This document shows positions 34,684 through 47,197 of a stretch of 64,000 bases of DNA, piece after piece. Positions within the stretch are counted from its first letter, which is position 1. The number at the start of each line of letters is the position of its first letter. The notes under the pieces are model-generated. The model searched no databases. It was not told where the DNA came from and worked only from the letters and a program-made list of their open reading frames with translations. Source of the stretch: Streptomyces zhaozhouensis (GTDB taxonomy: Bacteria; Actinomycetota; Actinomycetes; Streptomycetales; Streptomycetaceae). The translations under genes and the position numbers were made by a program. Where the stretch lies: NCBI RefSeq assembly GCF_900230195.1, contig NZ_OCNE01000012.1, forward strand, positions 62,001 through 126,000, written 5' to 3'.

Positions 34684-35247
34684 ATGGACGCGGTCCAACA
34701 AGAGTCGACCGAGAAGGCCAGGGAACAGCAGACCACCTGGTACGGCGAGCCCCTGGGAACGCTCTTCCGTCGGCTCATCGCCGACCTGGGGCTCAATCAG
34801 GCGCGGCTCGCGGGTGTGCTCGGTCTCTCGGCACCCATGCTCTCCCAACTGATGAGCGGCCAACGCGCGAAGATCGGCAACCCGGCCGTCGTCCAGCGCG
34901 TGCGCGCCCTCCAGGACCTCGCCGCCGAGGTGCGGGCGGGCAGGGTGAGTGCCGCCGAGGCGACCGGGGCGATGGACGACATCCGTCGGACGGCGGGCGG
35001 CAACGTGCTCAGCCCCGCCTCGACGACCACCCGTTCCAGCGGGGCCTCGGCCGTTCCCGCCAACCCCAGCAAGCGGGTGGTGCGGGAGATCCAGGCGCTG
35101 CTGCGCTCGGTCTCCGACGCCGCCGAGATCCAGAGCGCGGCCCGGCTGCTGGGGGACAGCCACCCCGAACTCGCCGAGTTCCTGCGGGTGTACGGCGTCG
35201 CCAGGACGCGGGAGGCCATCGAGCACTACGAGAGCCACCAGGGCTGA
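34684..35247 (+). CDS. XRE-family helix-turn-helix DNA-binding protein
   Basis: A 187-aa transcription-factor-like protein. The HTH is at about residues 25-75 (GTLFRRLIADLGLNQARLAGVLGLSAPMLSQLMSGQRAKIGNP). The C-terminal half has no named domain and ends EHYESHQG; it may mediate dimerisation. It precedes a Ser/Thr kinase by 66 bases on the same strand, and this pair recurs in Streptomyces as I remember. Co-regulation is likely; a kinase-regulator relationship is inference. Confidence 0.82.
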   Translation: MDAVQQESTEKAREQQTTWYGEPLGTLFRRLIADLGLNQARLAGVLGLSAPMLSQLMSGQRAKIGNPAVVQRVRALQDLAAEVRAGRVSAAEATGAMDDIRRTAGGNVLSPASTTTRSSGASAVPANPSKRVVREIQALLRSVSDAAEIQSAARLLGDSHPELAEFLRVYGVARTREAIEHYESHQG

Positions 35248-35313
35248 GCGCCCGCCCCCTGCCAACGGGCGGCGCCCCACGACGATGTACGGAAGCGGAT
35301 CGGACACGAGGGC

Positions 35314-36546
<1,233 letters not shown>

Positions 36547-36649
36547 ACGGACCGCCCGGCCCGCGCACCCCGGGCGTTCCACGCGATGCGAGCGGCCGGC
36601 GGAGGCCGCTTCGGCGGCCGGCCCAGCCGGCCCCGCCCTGCCGGCCCGC

Positions 36650-37963
36650 TCAGCCGGCCCAGGGCGCGGGCCCCGCGGCGGCCAGGGCGCGGCGCCTGCC
36701 GATCAGGTACCAGGCGCCGATGCCCAGGCCGAGCGCCAGCCCGACGCCGACGGAGAGATAGCCGCGCTGCCGCTTCTCGTCGCTGGCGCGCTCGGCCGCC
36801 AGCTCCTCGTCCGTCTGCCCCTTCGCGGCCTGCGAGACCATCTCGTCGGAGACGCCGAAGCCGGCCTCCACCGCGTCGGTGGCGTAGGACGGCCCCGGCT
36901 GGGCGTCGCCGAGCACCGACACCCGCAGGGTCGTCCCCACCGGGTCCTCGGTGACGTCGGCGACCTCGGGGCTCAGGGTGACCAGCAGGTAGTACCAGCC
37001 GGCGAACGCCATCCGGTCGACGCCTTCGGTGTCCTCGAAGCGGTTGCCGTAGTGCACGCCGGGGGTGAGCGCCTCGATGCTCAACTGCTCGCCGTCGTAG
37101 TACTCGGAGAGCGGGTCGTCGACGCGTCCCGCCGCCGGGTTGTACAGCTCGGCCCGCACCTCGCCGTAGGCCGAGGAGAACTCCTCGGCGTCGGCGGCGT
37201 TGCCCATGTCGAGTGTCAGCGCGAGCTGTTGGCCCCAGTCCAGGGGCACGCGGTAGGCGCGCGTGGTGCCGGCGGCTATGTCGTCGCGCCAGACGCCCTC
37301 GCCGATCGGCTGGGCGTCGTTGAAGCCGGTGCCGCCGGAGACCCGGACGGCCTCGCCCCCGGGCGGGGCGGGCTGCTCGCTCTCCCAGCTGTCGACGGGC
37401 GGCGCGGACTCCGGGAGTTGGCTGAGCCTCGGCTCCTGGCCGAAGCGCAGCTCGATGGGCCACTCGCCATGGTCCGTGCCGTCCATCCTGGTCACGGTGT
37501 ACAGATAGGTGCCGGCGCGCTGGCAGTCGGCGCCCTGCGCCACGACCCGCCCGGCCCAGACGGTGATCGGCCGGGGCGGCGCGTCGGAGCCGGTGCCGAA
37601 CCGCCGGTCGCCGTCCGAGCAGGTCTCGTTGTCGGTGGTCAGCAGCTCGACCTCGACGCCGTCGCTGGCGCTGACGGCGGCCCCGTGCTCCGGCACGACG
37701 ACCGTGGTCAGATAGGCGCTCGATCCCTCGTCGAGGTCGACCGCGTAGTGCAGCGTCTCGCCGGGGGCCAGCCGGTCGGTGTAGATCCCGCCGGGCTCCA
37801 GCTTGGGCGCGTCAGCGCTGCTGGCCGCGCCCTCGACGGCGCGGGCTTCGGGGGCGAACGCGTAGGACGTCGACGCCGGGACCTCCGCGGCGACCGTGGT
37901 CGCCGACGATCCCACGAGCAACAACGAGCAACCGACCGCCGCAACTCCAGCGCTGGCGCGCAT
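36650..37963 (-). CDS. Secreted, C-terminally anchored protein of unknown function
   Basis: Not recognised. A 437-aa product with a signal peptide (residues 1-26, ending VAAEVPAS), a long extracytoplasmic region with two beta-rich parts (about 50-185 and 210-375; each has a GETLHYAVDLDEG or GTTRAYRVPLDWG segment, suggesting a repeated domain), and a TM helix near the C terminus (about 407-426) followed by a short basic tail. The ATG at 37963 follows GGGAAGA. It faces the kinase gene tail to tail. It could be a surface receptor or carbohydrate-binding protein; function is open. Confidence 0.7.
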   Translation of the reverse strand: MRASAGVAAVGCSLLLVGSSATTVAAEVPASTSYAFAPEARAVEGAASSADAPKLEPGGIYTDRLAPGETLHYAVDLDEGSSAYLTTVVVPEHGAAVSASDGVEVELLTTDNETCSDGDRRFGTGSDAPPRPITVWAGRVVAQGADCQRAGTYLYTVTRMDGTDHGEWPIELRFGQEPRLSQLPESAPPVDSWESEQPAPPGGEAVRVSGGTGFNDAQPIGEGVWRDDIAAGTTRAYRVPLDWGQQLALTLDMGNAADAEEFSSAYGEVRAELYNPAAGRVDDPLSEYYDGEQLSIEALTPGVHYGNRFEDTEGVDRMAFAGWYYLLVTLSPEVADVTEDPVGTTLRVSVLGDAQPGPSYATDAVEAGFGVSDEMVSQAAKGQTDEELAAERASDEKRQRGYLSVGVGLALGLGIGAWYLIGRRRALAAAGPAPWAG

Positions 37964-38205
37964 TCTTCCCGTCCCCCGCTCTCCGGCGCGACCGCCGGGT
38001 CCTTCCCTGCCGTCCACCAGCACCGTACGAGTTCGCGGTCGCACACAGAACTGCGTACCGTGTCACGGTCCGGCCACAACCCGGGGCCCGCCCCCGCCCC
38101 ACCCCGCGGGACGCCGAGACAGCGAACCGCCCCCGGGCCCACCGCCGTCGGGCGGCAGGAACGCGGAGGCGGCATGAGTCCAGTGTCAGTCCGTGGCGCG
38201 GCGCC

Positions 38206-38343
38206 TCAGGCGCCCGTGGAGCCGGCCGGCACGGAGTCGGTCGCCTCCGTCCACAGATCCTGCTCGGCCTTGTCCGCTTGGATCTGGCGGTAGACCAGCA
38301 GCCCGCCGATGGCGGCCACCGCTACCAGGAGGAGCTTCTTCAC
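38206..38343 (-). CDS. DLW-39 family peptide (45 aa)
   Basis: A tiny gene below usual ORF cut-offs. It encodes VKKLLLVAVAAIGGLLVYRQ, an N-terminal TM helix, followed by ADKAEQDLWTEATDSVPAGS. The Asp-Leu-Trp in EQDLWTEATD is the family hallmark. The GTG start follows GAGGT at 5-6 bases. DLW-39 peptides are typical between DUF3566/gyrA and neighbouring tRNA genes in Streptomyces. Function is unknown. Confidence 0.88.
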   Translation of the reverse strand: MKKLLLVAVAAIGGLLVYRQIQADKAEQDLWTEATDSVPAGSTGA

Positions 38344-38431
38344 CGCGCTACCTCGTCCTTCTTAACGTGATCGGACCATTGGCGCCCGATGATACCTTCG
38401 CGAAACTCGATGCCATCGGCCGCTACGTCAA

Positions 38432-38461
38432 ACGGCCCCGGTCACTGTGGACCGGGGCCGT
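38432..38461 (-). terminator. Terminator of tRNA-Ile
   Basis: A perfect 12-bp stem (ACGGCCCCGGTC at 38432-38443 with GACCGGGGCCGT at 38450-38461) with a 6-base loop, 9 bases beyond the tRNA 3' end. Confidence 0.8.
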
Positions 38462-38469
38462 CATGACGG

Positions 38470-38543
38470 TGGGGCTAACAGGACTTGAACCTGTGGCCTC
38501 ATCCTTATCAGGGATGCGCTCTAACCATCTGAGCTATAGCCCC
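38470..38543 (-). tRNA. tRNA-Ile (GAT)
   Basis: 74 nt. Acceptor stem GGGGCTA with TAGCCCC, D-arm AGCTCAGATGGTTAGAGC, anticodon loop CTGATAA (GAT), T-arm ACAGG-TTCAAGT-CCTGT. CCA is not encoded. Confidence 0.97.
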
Positions 38544-38625
38544 GCGTGCTCCGCAAGGCTAGCGCATGGCCGCCCCCGCGCCCAAATCGGAAAGCGGGCC
38601 CGACGAACGGGCGGCGGGCGCCGCC

Positions 38626-39261
38626 TCACTCGTCCTCGGCGAGCGTCACCTCGACGCCGCCGACGAAGCCGGCGGAGAGGTTGTAGAGGAAGGCGCCCAG
38701 CGTGGCCAGCGCGGTGGCCAGCACCACGTCGATCACGGCGATCACCGAGGTGAAGATCAGCACGCGCGGCAGCGAGAGGAAGGACTCCAGGTCGAATCCG
38801 CTGTCGTTGTCGGTCTCGGTGGCCTGGGTGATCGTTTCGCCGATGGTGGAGAAGACCCCCATGCCGTCCATCACCATCCACAGCACCGAGACGGCGATCA
38901 CGGTGCAGATGCCCAGGGCGATCGAGAGCAGGAAGCTGACCTTCATCACCGACCACGGGTCGGCCTTGGCCACGCGCAGCCGCGCCTTCCGCACCCGGGG
39001 CACGGTGCGCGCTCCCGTGCGCGGGCGGCGCACGCCGCCGCCCTGGGTGCTCGGTCCCGAGGCGCCGGGCGCGGAGCCCGTGCCGGAGCCGGAACGCTGC
39101 TGCGTGGGCTGCTGTCCGACGGTCGGCGCGTTCCCGGGGGGCGCCGGGGGCGTCGGATACGCCTGGGGCGGGTGGTAGTGCTGCTCTGCCGGGGTGCCGT
39201 ATCCCTGGCCCTGCGAACCGCCCTGCGAGTGCGAGGAGTCCGCGGGTCTGGCACTGGTCAT
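38626..39261 (-). CDS. DUF3566 membrane protein
   Basis: A 211-aa protein with a disordered Gly/Gln/Pro-rich N terminus (about 1-85), a basic stretch (RRPRTGARTVPRVRKARLRVAKADPWSVMK), then two TM helices (about 106-131 and 166-195) flanking an outer loop TETDNDSGFDLESFLSLP. This arrangement is DUF3566, always found just downstream of gyrA in actinobacteria. Its function is unknown. It follows gyrA on the same strand after 158 bases. Confidence 0.92.
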   Translation of the reverse strand: MTSARPADSSHSQGGSQGQGYGTPAEQHYHPPQAYPTPPAPPGNAPTVGQQPTQQRSGSGTGSAPGASGPSTQGGGVRRPRTGARTVPRVRKARLRVAKADPWSVMKVSFLLSIALGICTVIAVSVLWMVMDGMGVFSTIGETITQATETDNDSGFDLESFLSLPRVLIFTSVIAVIDVVLATALATLGAFLYNLSAGFVGGVEVTLAEDE

Positions 39262-39419
39262 CGTCGTTCCCCCATGGGAAGGGTCGCTAGCGGATTCCTG
39301 GGCCCGGGGAGCACCGTCCCCGTGGCCCGAGCCGTGGCCGCCCCCGGCGGGATGTCGGGGGGACGCGGCGTTCGTTCACTCCCGCCGCCCCCGGGGGCGC
39401 CCACGGCTCCACTCACGTA

Positions 39420-42035
<2,616 letters not shown>

Positions 42036-42087
42036 TGCTGTGGGTCCGATTCCTTTCAAACGGCGGTGATGGGCCGGATGGCCGGCG

Positions 42088-44118
42088 TCAGATGTCCAGG
42101 AACCGGACGTCCTTGGCGTTGCGCTGGATGAACGAGCGCCTGGCCTCGACGTCCTCGCCCATCAGGATCGAGAAGAGGTCGTCGGCGGCGGCCGCGTCGT
42201 CCAGCGTGACCAGGCGCAGCACCCGGTGGGCCATGTCCATGGTGGTGATCCGCAGCTCCTCGGCGTTCATCTCGCCGAGGCCCTTGAACCGCTGGATCGA
42301 GTCCTCCTTGATCCGCTTGCCGCGCTCGCGGCCCAGCCGGATCAGGCTGTCGCGCTCGCGGTCGGAGTAGGCGTACTCGAACTCGTCGCGGCCCCACTTG
42401 ATCTTGTAGAGCGGCGGCTGGGAGAGGTAGACGTGGCCGGCCTCGACCAGCGGGCGCATGAAGCGGAACAGCAGCGTGAGCAGCAGCGTGTTGATGTGCT
42501 GCCCGTCGACGTCGGCGTCCGCCATCAGAATGATCTTGTGATAGCGGAGCTTCGAGATGTCGAAGTCCTCGTGGATGCCGGTGCCGAAGGCGGAGATCAG
42601 CGCCTGGACCTCGGTGTTCTGGAGGACCTTGTCGATCCGGGCCTTCTCCACGTTGAGGATCTTGCCGCGGATCGGGAGGATCGCCTGGTACTGCGGATCG
42701 CGGCCGGACTTGGCGCTGCCGCCCGCGGAGTCGCCCTCGACGATGAAGATCTCGCTCTTGGTGGCGTCGTTGGACTGGCAGTCGCTGAGCTTGCCCGGCA
42801 GCGAGGCCGTCTCCAACAGGCCCTTGCGGCGCGTGAGGTCGCGGGCCTTGCGGGCGGCGACGCGGGCGGTGGCGGCCTGGATGCCCTTGCGGATGATGTC
42901 CGCGGCCTCGGTCGGGTTCCGGTCGAGCCAGTCGGTGAAGTGCTCGTAGACGATCCGCTGCACGAAGGTCTTGGCCTCCGTGTTGCCCAGCTTGGTCTTG
43001 GTCTGGCCCTCGAACTGCGGCTCGCCCAGCTTCACCGAGATGATCGCGGTGAGGCCCTCCCTGATGTCCTCGCCCGTCAGGTTGTCGTCCTTCTCGCGCA
43101 GCAGCTTCTTCTCCCTGGCGTACTTGTTCACCAGGGCGGTGAGCGCCGCCCGGAAGCCCTCCTCGTGGGTGCCGCCCTCGTGGGTGTGGATCGTGTTGGC
43201 GAAGCTGTAGACACCCTCGCTGAACTGGGTGTTCCACTGCATCGCGATCTCCACGGAGATCTTGCGCTCCACGTCCTCGGAGTCGATCTCGATCACCGAG
43301 GCGTGCACCGGCTCGCCCTTGCGGGAGTTGAGGTGGCGCACGAAGTCGGAGATGCCGCCCTCGTAGTGGTAGGTGACCCGGCGCGGCTCGTCGTCGGCCG
43401 GCGCCGCCGAGTCGGCGCCCGAGGTCTGCTTGGCCGCAGCGCGCTCGTCGGTGAGGCTGATCGTGAGCCCGCGGTTGAGGAAGGCCATCTCCTGGAAGCG
43501 CCGGGAGAGCGTCTCGAAGGAGTAGTCGGTGGTCTCGAAGATGTCGCCGTCGGCCCAGAAGCTGACCGTGGTGCCGGTCTCCTCCGTCTCCTCGTGCCGC
43601 GCCAACGGGGCGGTGGGGACGCCCGTCACGTAGTCCTGGGTCCACCGGTGGCCGTCGGTCCTGACCTCGACCTCGACCCGCGTCGAGAGCGCGTTGACGA
43701 CGGAGACGCCGACGCCGTGCAGACCGCCCGAGACGGCGTAGCCGCCGCCCCCGAACTTGCCGCCCGCGTGCAGCACGGTGAGCACGACCTCCAGCGCCGG
43801 CTTGCCCTCCGAGGGGACCATGCCCACCGGGATGCCACGGCCGTTGTCGACCACGCGGATGCCGCCGTCGGCCAGGATCGTCACGTCGATCCGGTCCGCG
43901 TGACCGGCGAGCGCCTCGTCGACGGAGTTGTCCACGACCTCGGTGACCAGGTGGTGGAGCCCGCGTTCGCCGGTGGACCCGATGTACATGCCCGGCCGCT
44001 TACGGACCGCGTCCAAGCCCTCCAGCACCGTGATCGCGCTGGCGTCGTAGGAGGGGGGAACGTCCGTCGAATCGGCGGAGGACGAGATGTTCTGGTTGGC
44101 ATCGCCGGAATCGGCCAC
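42088..44118 (-). CDS. gyrB: DNA gyrase subunit B
   Basis: A 676-aa ATPase subunit. GHKL ATP-site motifs: EVVDNSVDEALAG, VVDNGRGIPVG, GGYAVSGGLHGVGVSVVNAL. The Toprim region shows EGDSAGGSAKSGRDPQYQAILPIRGKILNVEKA and DADVDGQHI. The start is debatable: GTG at 44118 (VADSGDANQN) has AGAAAGGG upstream; GTG at 44142 or ATG at 44184 would extend it by 8 or 22 residues. Gyrase genes sit in the origin-proximal minus-strand block with recF and dnaN. Confidence 0.97.
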   Translation of the reverse strand: MADSGDANQNISSSADSTDVPPSYDASAITVLEGLDAVRKRPGMYIGSTGERGLHHLVTEVVDNSVDEALAGHADRIDVTILADGGIRVVDNGRGIPVGMVPSEGKPALEVVLTVLHAGGKFGGGGYAVSGGLHGVGVSVVNALSTRVEVEVRTDGHRWTQDYVTGVPTAPLARHEETEETGTTVSFWADGDIFETTDYSFETLSRRFQEMAFLNRGLTISLTDERAAAKQTSGADSAAPADDEPRRVTYHYEGGISDFVRHLNSRKGEPVHASVIEIDSEDVERKISVEIAMQWNTQFSEGVYSFANTIHTHEGGTHEEGFRAALTALVNKYAREKKLLREKDDNLTGEDIREGLTAIISVKLGEPQFEGQTKTKLGNTEAKTFVQRIVYEHFTDWLDRNPTEAADIIRKGIQAATARVAARKARDLTRRKGLLETASLPGKLSDCQSNDATKSEIFIVEGDSAGGSAKSGRDPQYQAILPIRGKILNVEKARIDKVLQNTEVQALISAFGTGIHEDFDISKLRYHKIILMADADVDGQHINTLLLTLLFRFMRPLVEAGHVYLSQPPLYKIKWGRDEFEYAYSDRERDSLIRLGRERGKRIKEDSIQRFKGLGEMNAEELRITTMDMAHRVLRLVTLDDAAAADDLFSILMGEDVEARRSFIQRNAKDVRFLDI

Positions 44119-44401
44119 GAAGCGCCCTTTCTGGCACAGCACAAGCCGGCTCCGACTCTGGGGAGCGGCTGCGTCGTTCGACATGGTCCGCAACGGGGCG
44201 GTGCTTCTCAGTCTACCGCTAGCGCGAACCGTAACGGCGGTTTGCCGGGCTCTCAGTCCGCATGTGCCGCCCTCAACCCGCCTCCGACGACTCCCCATAT
44301 GTGACCGGGGCCCCTGATCCGTTCACAACGGCGCTCAGCGCTTCCGCCTGTCAACCGCCGGGGACGTGACCGGGATCACTCCGGATGACCCGCGTCCGGC
44401 C

Positions 44402-45028
44402 CTACCCGTAGGTGTCTCCCGGCCCTCTGGACCCGGGAGCGCGCAGGCGTCCCGAGGGCCGCGCGGGGGCCGTCGGACCCTTCACCTTGATCAACTTCAC
44501 GGTGCCCCGGCCGAGATCGTCGTTGAGCCGTGCCAGCAGCTGGGGCGCCAGAAGACGCAGCTGGGTGGCCCACGCGGTGGCGTCGCAGCGCACCGTCAGC
44601 ACCCGGCTCTCCTCGTCGTAGCTCTCCGGGGCGCAGTGCTGCGCCACCTCGGGCCCCACCAACTCCGGCCAGCGTCCCAGCACTCCGCCGACCGCCAACG
44701 GCATCTCCCAGCCGCGCTCCTCGGTCAGCCGCGCCACGGCGGCGCCCAACGGCAGCGGATCGCGTCCGCCGGCGCGCGCGCCGGAGCGCAACCCGCCACG
44801 GCGCGCGTCCCTGCGCTGCCGCACAAAAGCGCCGCGCTCCCGCGCGCGCTCCTTCGCGGCGCGCAACGCGACCCGCGCCAGGTCGACACCGGTCGCCTCC
44901 GCCGGCTCCGGCCTCGCGGGACCGTCCGGGGCGGGCGCCCCGCCGCGCGCCGCCTCGCGCGCGCCCTCCACAGCCGGTGGACGGCCGCCCGCCTCCGGCC
45001 GGCGCCCCGGCTCAACCGGCCACGACAC
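44402..45028 (-). CDS. DUF721 (DciA-like) protein
   Basis: A 208-aa protein with a disordered, Pro/Ala/Glu-rich N-terminal half and a C-terminal DUF721 domain (about 110-190: VGGVLGRWPELVGPEVAQHCAPESYDEESRVLTVRCDATAWATQLRLLAPQLLARLN). DUF721 includes DciA, a loader of the replicative helicase in bacteria lacking DnaC/DnaI, which fits its place between recF and gyrB. The GTG start at 45028 overlaps the recF 3' end by 17 bases and has GGAGG at good spacing. Confidence 0.88.
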   Translation of the reverse strand: MSWPVEPGRRPEAGGRPPAVEGAREAARGGAPAPDGPARPEPAEATGVDLARVALRAAKERARERGAFVRQRRDARRGGLRSGARAGGRDPLPLGAAVARLTEERGWEMPLAVGGVLGRWPELVGPEVAQHCAPESYDEESRVLTVRCDATAWATQLRLLAPQLLARLNDDLGRGTVKLIKVKGPTAPARPSGRLRAPGSRGPGDTYG

Positions 45029-46175
45029 GGGCCACCTCCCCGTCGGCGACCTCGAAGCGCGCCCCGTCCAGGATCTCCGGCACGTCCTCCGGCACCGCGG
45101 CCGTGACCAGGACCTGCTCGGCGGAGGCCACCAGCTCGGCCAGCCGGTGGCGCCTGCGCGCGTCCAACTCCGCGAAGACGTCGTCCAGCACCAGGACCGG
45201 CTCGGGCCCCTCCTCGCGCAGCAGCCCGTACGAGGCCAGCCGCAGCGCCAGCGCCAACGACCAGGACTCGCCATGGCTGGCATACCCCTTCGCCGGCAAC
45301 GCGCCGAGCCGCAGCAGCAGATCGTCCCGGTGCGGCCCGACCAGGGTCACCCCGCGCTCGATCTCCCGCTTCCGTGCCTCGGCCAACGCCCCGGCGAGCA
45401 GGGCCACATACCCCTCGCGGTCGTCCGGCGCCGGACCGGCGGCCGCGCCCTCCCCGGCGCCCTCGCCGTCCGTCGAGGCCCGGTACTCCAGCACCACGGG
45501 GCCGCCGCCGGGCGCGACCTCCTCGTACGCCTTGTCGGCCAACGGCCGCAGCGCCTCCAGCAGCCCCAGCCTCGCCCGCACCAACTCGGCACCCACCCGG
45601 GCCAGATGCTGGTCCCAGACGTCCAGCGTCGACAGGTCCATGCCGCGCCCGCCGTGGCGCCTGGCCATCGCGGCGGACTTCAACAGCGAGTTCCGCTGCT
45701 TCAACACCCGCTCGTACTCGGCGCGCACGCCCCCCAGCCGGGGCGCGCGCGCCGTCACCAGCTCGTCGAGGAACCGTCTGCGCTCCGCCGGGTCCCCCTT
45801 GACCAGCCGCAGGTCCTCGGGCGCGAAGAGCACGGTGCGCACGATGCCCAGCAGGTCGCGGGGGCGGACCTGGTTCGAGCGGTTGAGCCGGGCCCGGTTG
45901 GCGCGGCCCGGGTTCACCTCCAGCTCGACCAGTTGCTGGCGCTCCCCCTCGCGCACCATCGCGCGCAGCACGGCGCGCTCGGCGCCCATCCGCACCAGGG
46001 GCGCGTCCGAGGAGACGCGGTGGCTGCCGAGGGTCGCCAGATAGCCGACGCCCTCGACCAGGTTGGTCTTGCCCTGGCCGTTGGGCCCGACGAAGCAGGT
46101 GACGCCGGGCCCCAGCTCGACCTCGGCCCGGGCGTAGGACCGGAAGTCGGCCAGCGACAGATGTGTCAGATGCAC
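45012..46175 (-). CDS. recF: DNA replication and repair protein RecF
   Basis: A 387-aa SMC-like ATPase that promotes RecA loading at gaps. Walker A is VGPNGQGKTNLVEGVGYLA near residue 31, the signature is SHGESWSLALALRLASY and Walker B is PVLVLDDVFAELDARRR. MHLTHLSLADFRSYARAEVEL is the normal N terminus. The start is GTG at 46175. It overlaps the DUF721 gene. Confidence 0.97.
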   Translation of the reverse strand: MHLTHLSLADFRSYARAEVELGPGVTCFVGPNGQGKTNLVEGVGYLATLGSHRVSSDAPLVRMGAERAVLRAMVREGERQQLVELEVNPGRANRARLNRSNQVRPRDLLGIVRTVLFAPEDLRLVKGDPAERRRFLDELVTARAPRLGGVRAEYERVLKQRNSLLKSAAMARRHGGRGMDLSTLDVWDQHLARVGAELVRARLGLLEALRPLADKAYEEVAPGGGPVVLEYRASTDGEGAGEGAAAGPAPDDREGYVALLAGALAEARKREIERGVTLVGPHRDDLLLRLGALPAKGYASHGESWSLALALRLASYGLLREEGPEPVLVLDDVFAELDARRRHRLAELVASAEQVLVTAAVPEDVPEILDGARFEVADGEVARVVAG

Positions 46176-46221
46176 GGCGGTGGCCCAACCTCCCCGATCG
46201 CTCCGCCCGTTGCCGCGTCCG

Positions 46222-47100
46222 CTACGAGGAGCTCCGCACGGCGTGGCCGCCGAACTGGTTGCGCAGCGCGGCGACCATCTTCATCTGCGGCGAGTCCTCC
46301 TGACGCGAGGAGAACCGCGCGAAGAGCGAGGCGGTGATCGCCGGAAGCGGCACCGCGTGGTCCACCGCCGCCTCGACCGTCCACCGGCCCTCGCCGGAGT
46401 CCGCGGCGTAGCCGCGCAGCCGCTCCAGGTGCTCGTCGTCGTCGAGCGCGCGCACCGCCAGGTCCAGCAGCCAGGAACGGATCACCGTGCCCTCCTGCCA
46501 GGAACGGAAGACCTCGCGGACGTCCGTGACCTCCTCGGCCGCCTCCAGCAACTCCCAGCCCTCGGCGAACGCCTGCATCATCGCGTACTCGATGCCGTTG
46601 TGCACCATCTTGGCGAAGTGACCGGCACCGACCTTGCCCGCGTGGACCGCGCCCGCCTCGCCCGGGGGCTTCAACGCGTCGAAGACCGGCTGGACACGGG
46701 CGACATGCTCCGCCTCGCCGCCGTACATCAGGGCGTAGCCGTTCTCCAGGCCCCAGACGCCGCCGGAGACCCCGCAGTCGACGAAGCCGATCGACTTCGC
46801 GGCCAGCTCCTCCGCGTGCCGGGCGTCGTCGGTCCAGCGGGAGTTGCCCCCGTCGACCACCACGTCGCCGGGGGAGAGCAGCTCGCCCAGCTCGTTGACC
46901 ACCGACTGCGTCGCCTCGCCGGCCGGCACCATCAACCAGACCACGCGGGGCGCGGCCAGCGCGTCCACCATCTCGCGCAGGCTGTGGACGTCGGCGGTCT
47001 CCGAGTCGGGGGCGTACCCCACGACGGTGTGTCCGGCCCGGCGGATGCGCTCGCGCATGTTGCCGCCCATGCGGCCGAGGCCGACGAGACCCAGCTCCAT
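46222..47100 (-). CDS. gnd: 6-phosphogluconate dehydrogenase-like protein (short form)
   Basis: A 292-aa NAD(P)-dependent beta-hydroxyacid-type dehydrogenase. It has the nucleotide fold start MELGLVGLGRMGGNMRERI, the substrate motif VVDGGNSRWTDD, GVSGGVWGLENGYALMYGG, and KMVHNGIEYAMMQAFAEGWELL with catalytic Lys and Asn. At about 290 residues it is the short, usually NAD-dependent type rather than the 470-aa pentose-phosphate enzyme. It sits between recF and dnaN, as in many Streptomyces; its metabolic role here is not tied to replication by sequence. Confidence 0.9.
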   Translation of the reverse strand: MELGLVGLGRMGGNMRERIRRAGHTVVGYAPDSETADVHSLREMVDALAAPRVVWLMVPAGEATQSVVNELGELLSPGDVVVDGGNSRWTDDARHAEELAAKSIGFVDCGVSGGVWGLENGYALMYGGEAEHVARVQPVFDALKPPGEAGAVHAGKVGAGHFAKMVHNGIEYAMMQAFAEGWELLEAAEEVTDVREVFRSWQEGTVIRSWLLDLAVRALDDDEHLERLRGYAADSGEGRWTVEAAVDHAVPLPAITASLFARFSSRQEDSPQMKMVAALRNQFGGHAVRSSS

Positions 47101-47197
47101 CAGGACTCCTTCGTAGCGTTGTTCCTGAGGCCGAGCCTACGCCCGCCCCCGCGCGCACACCTGCGGGGGCGGGCGCTCAAAAGCGCAGATCAGCGCG

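Noticed and set aside
38250..38258. CCGTCCACA inside the DLW-39 gene as a DnaA box
   Set aside because: A single isolated match to a relaxed consensus in coding DNA; expected by chance in this composition.
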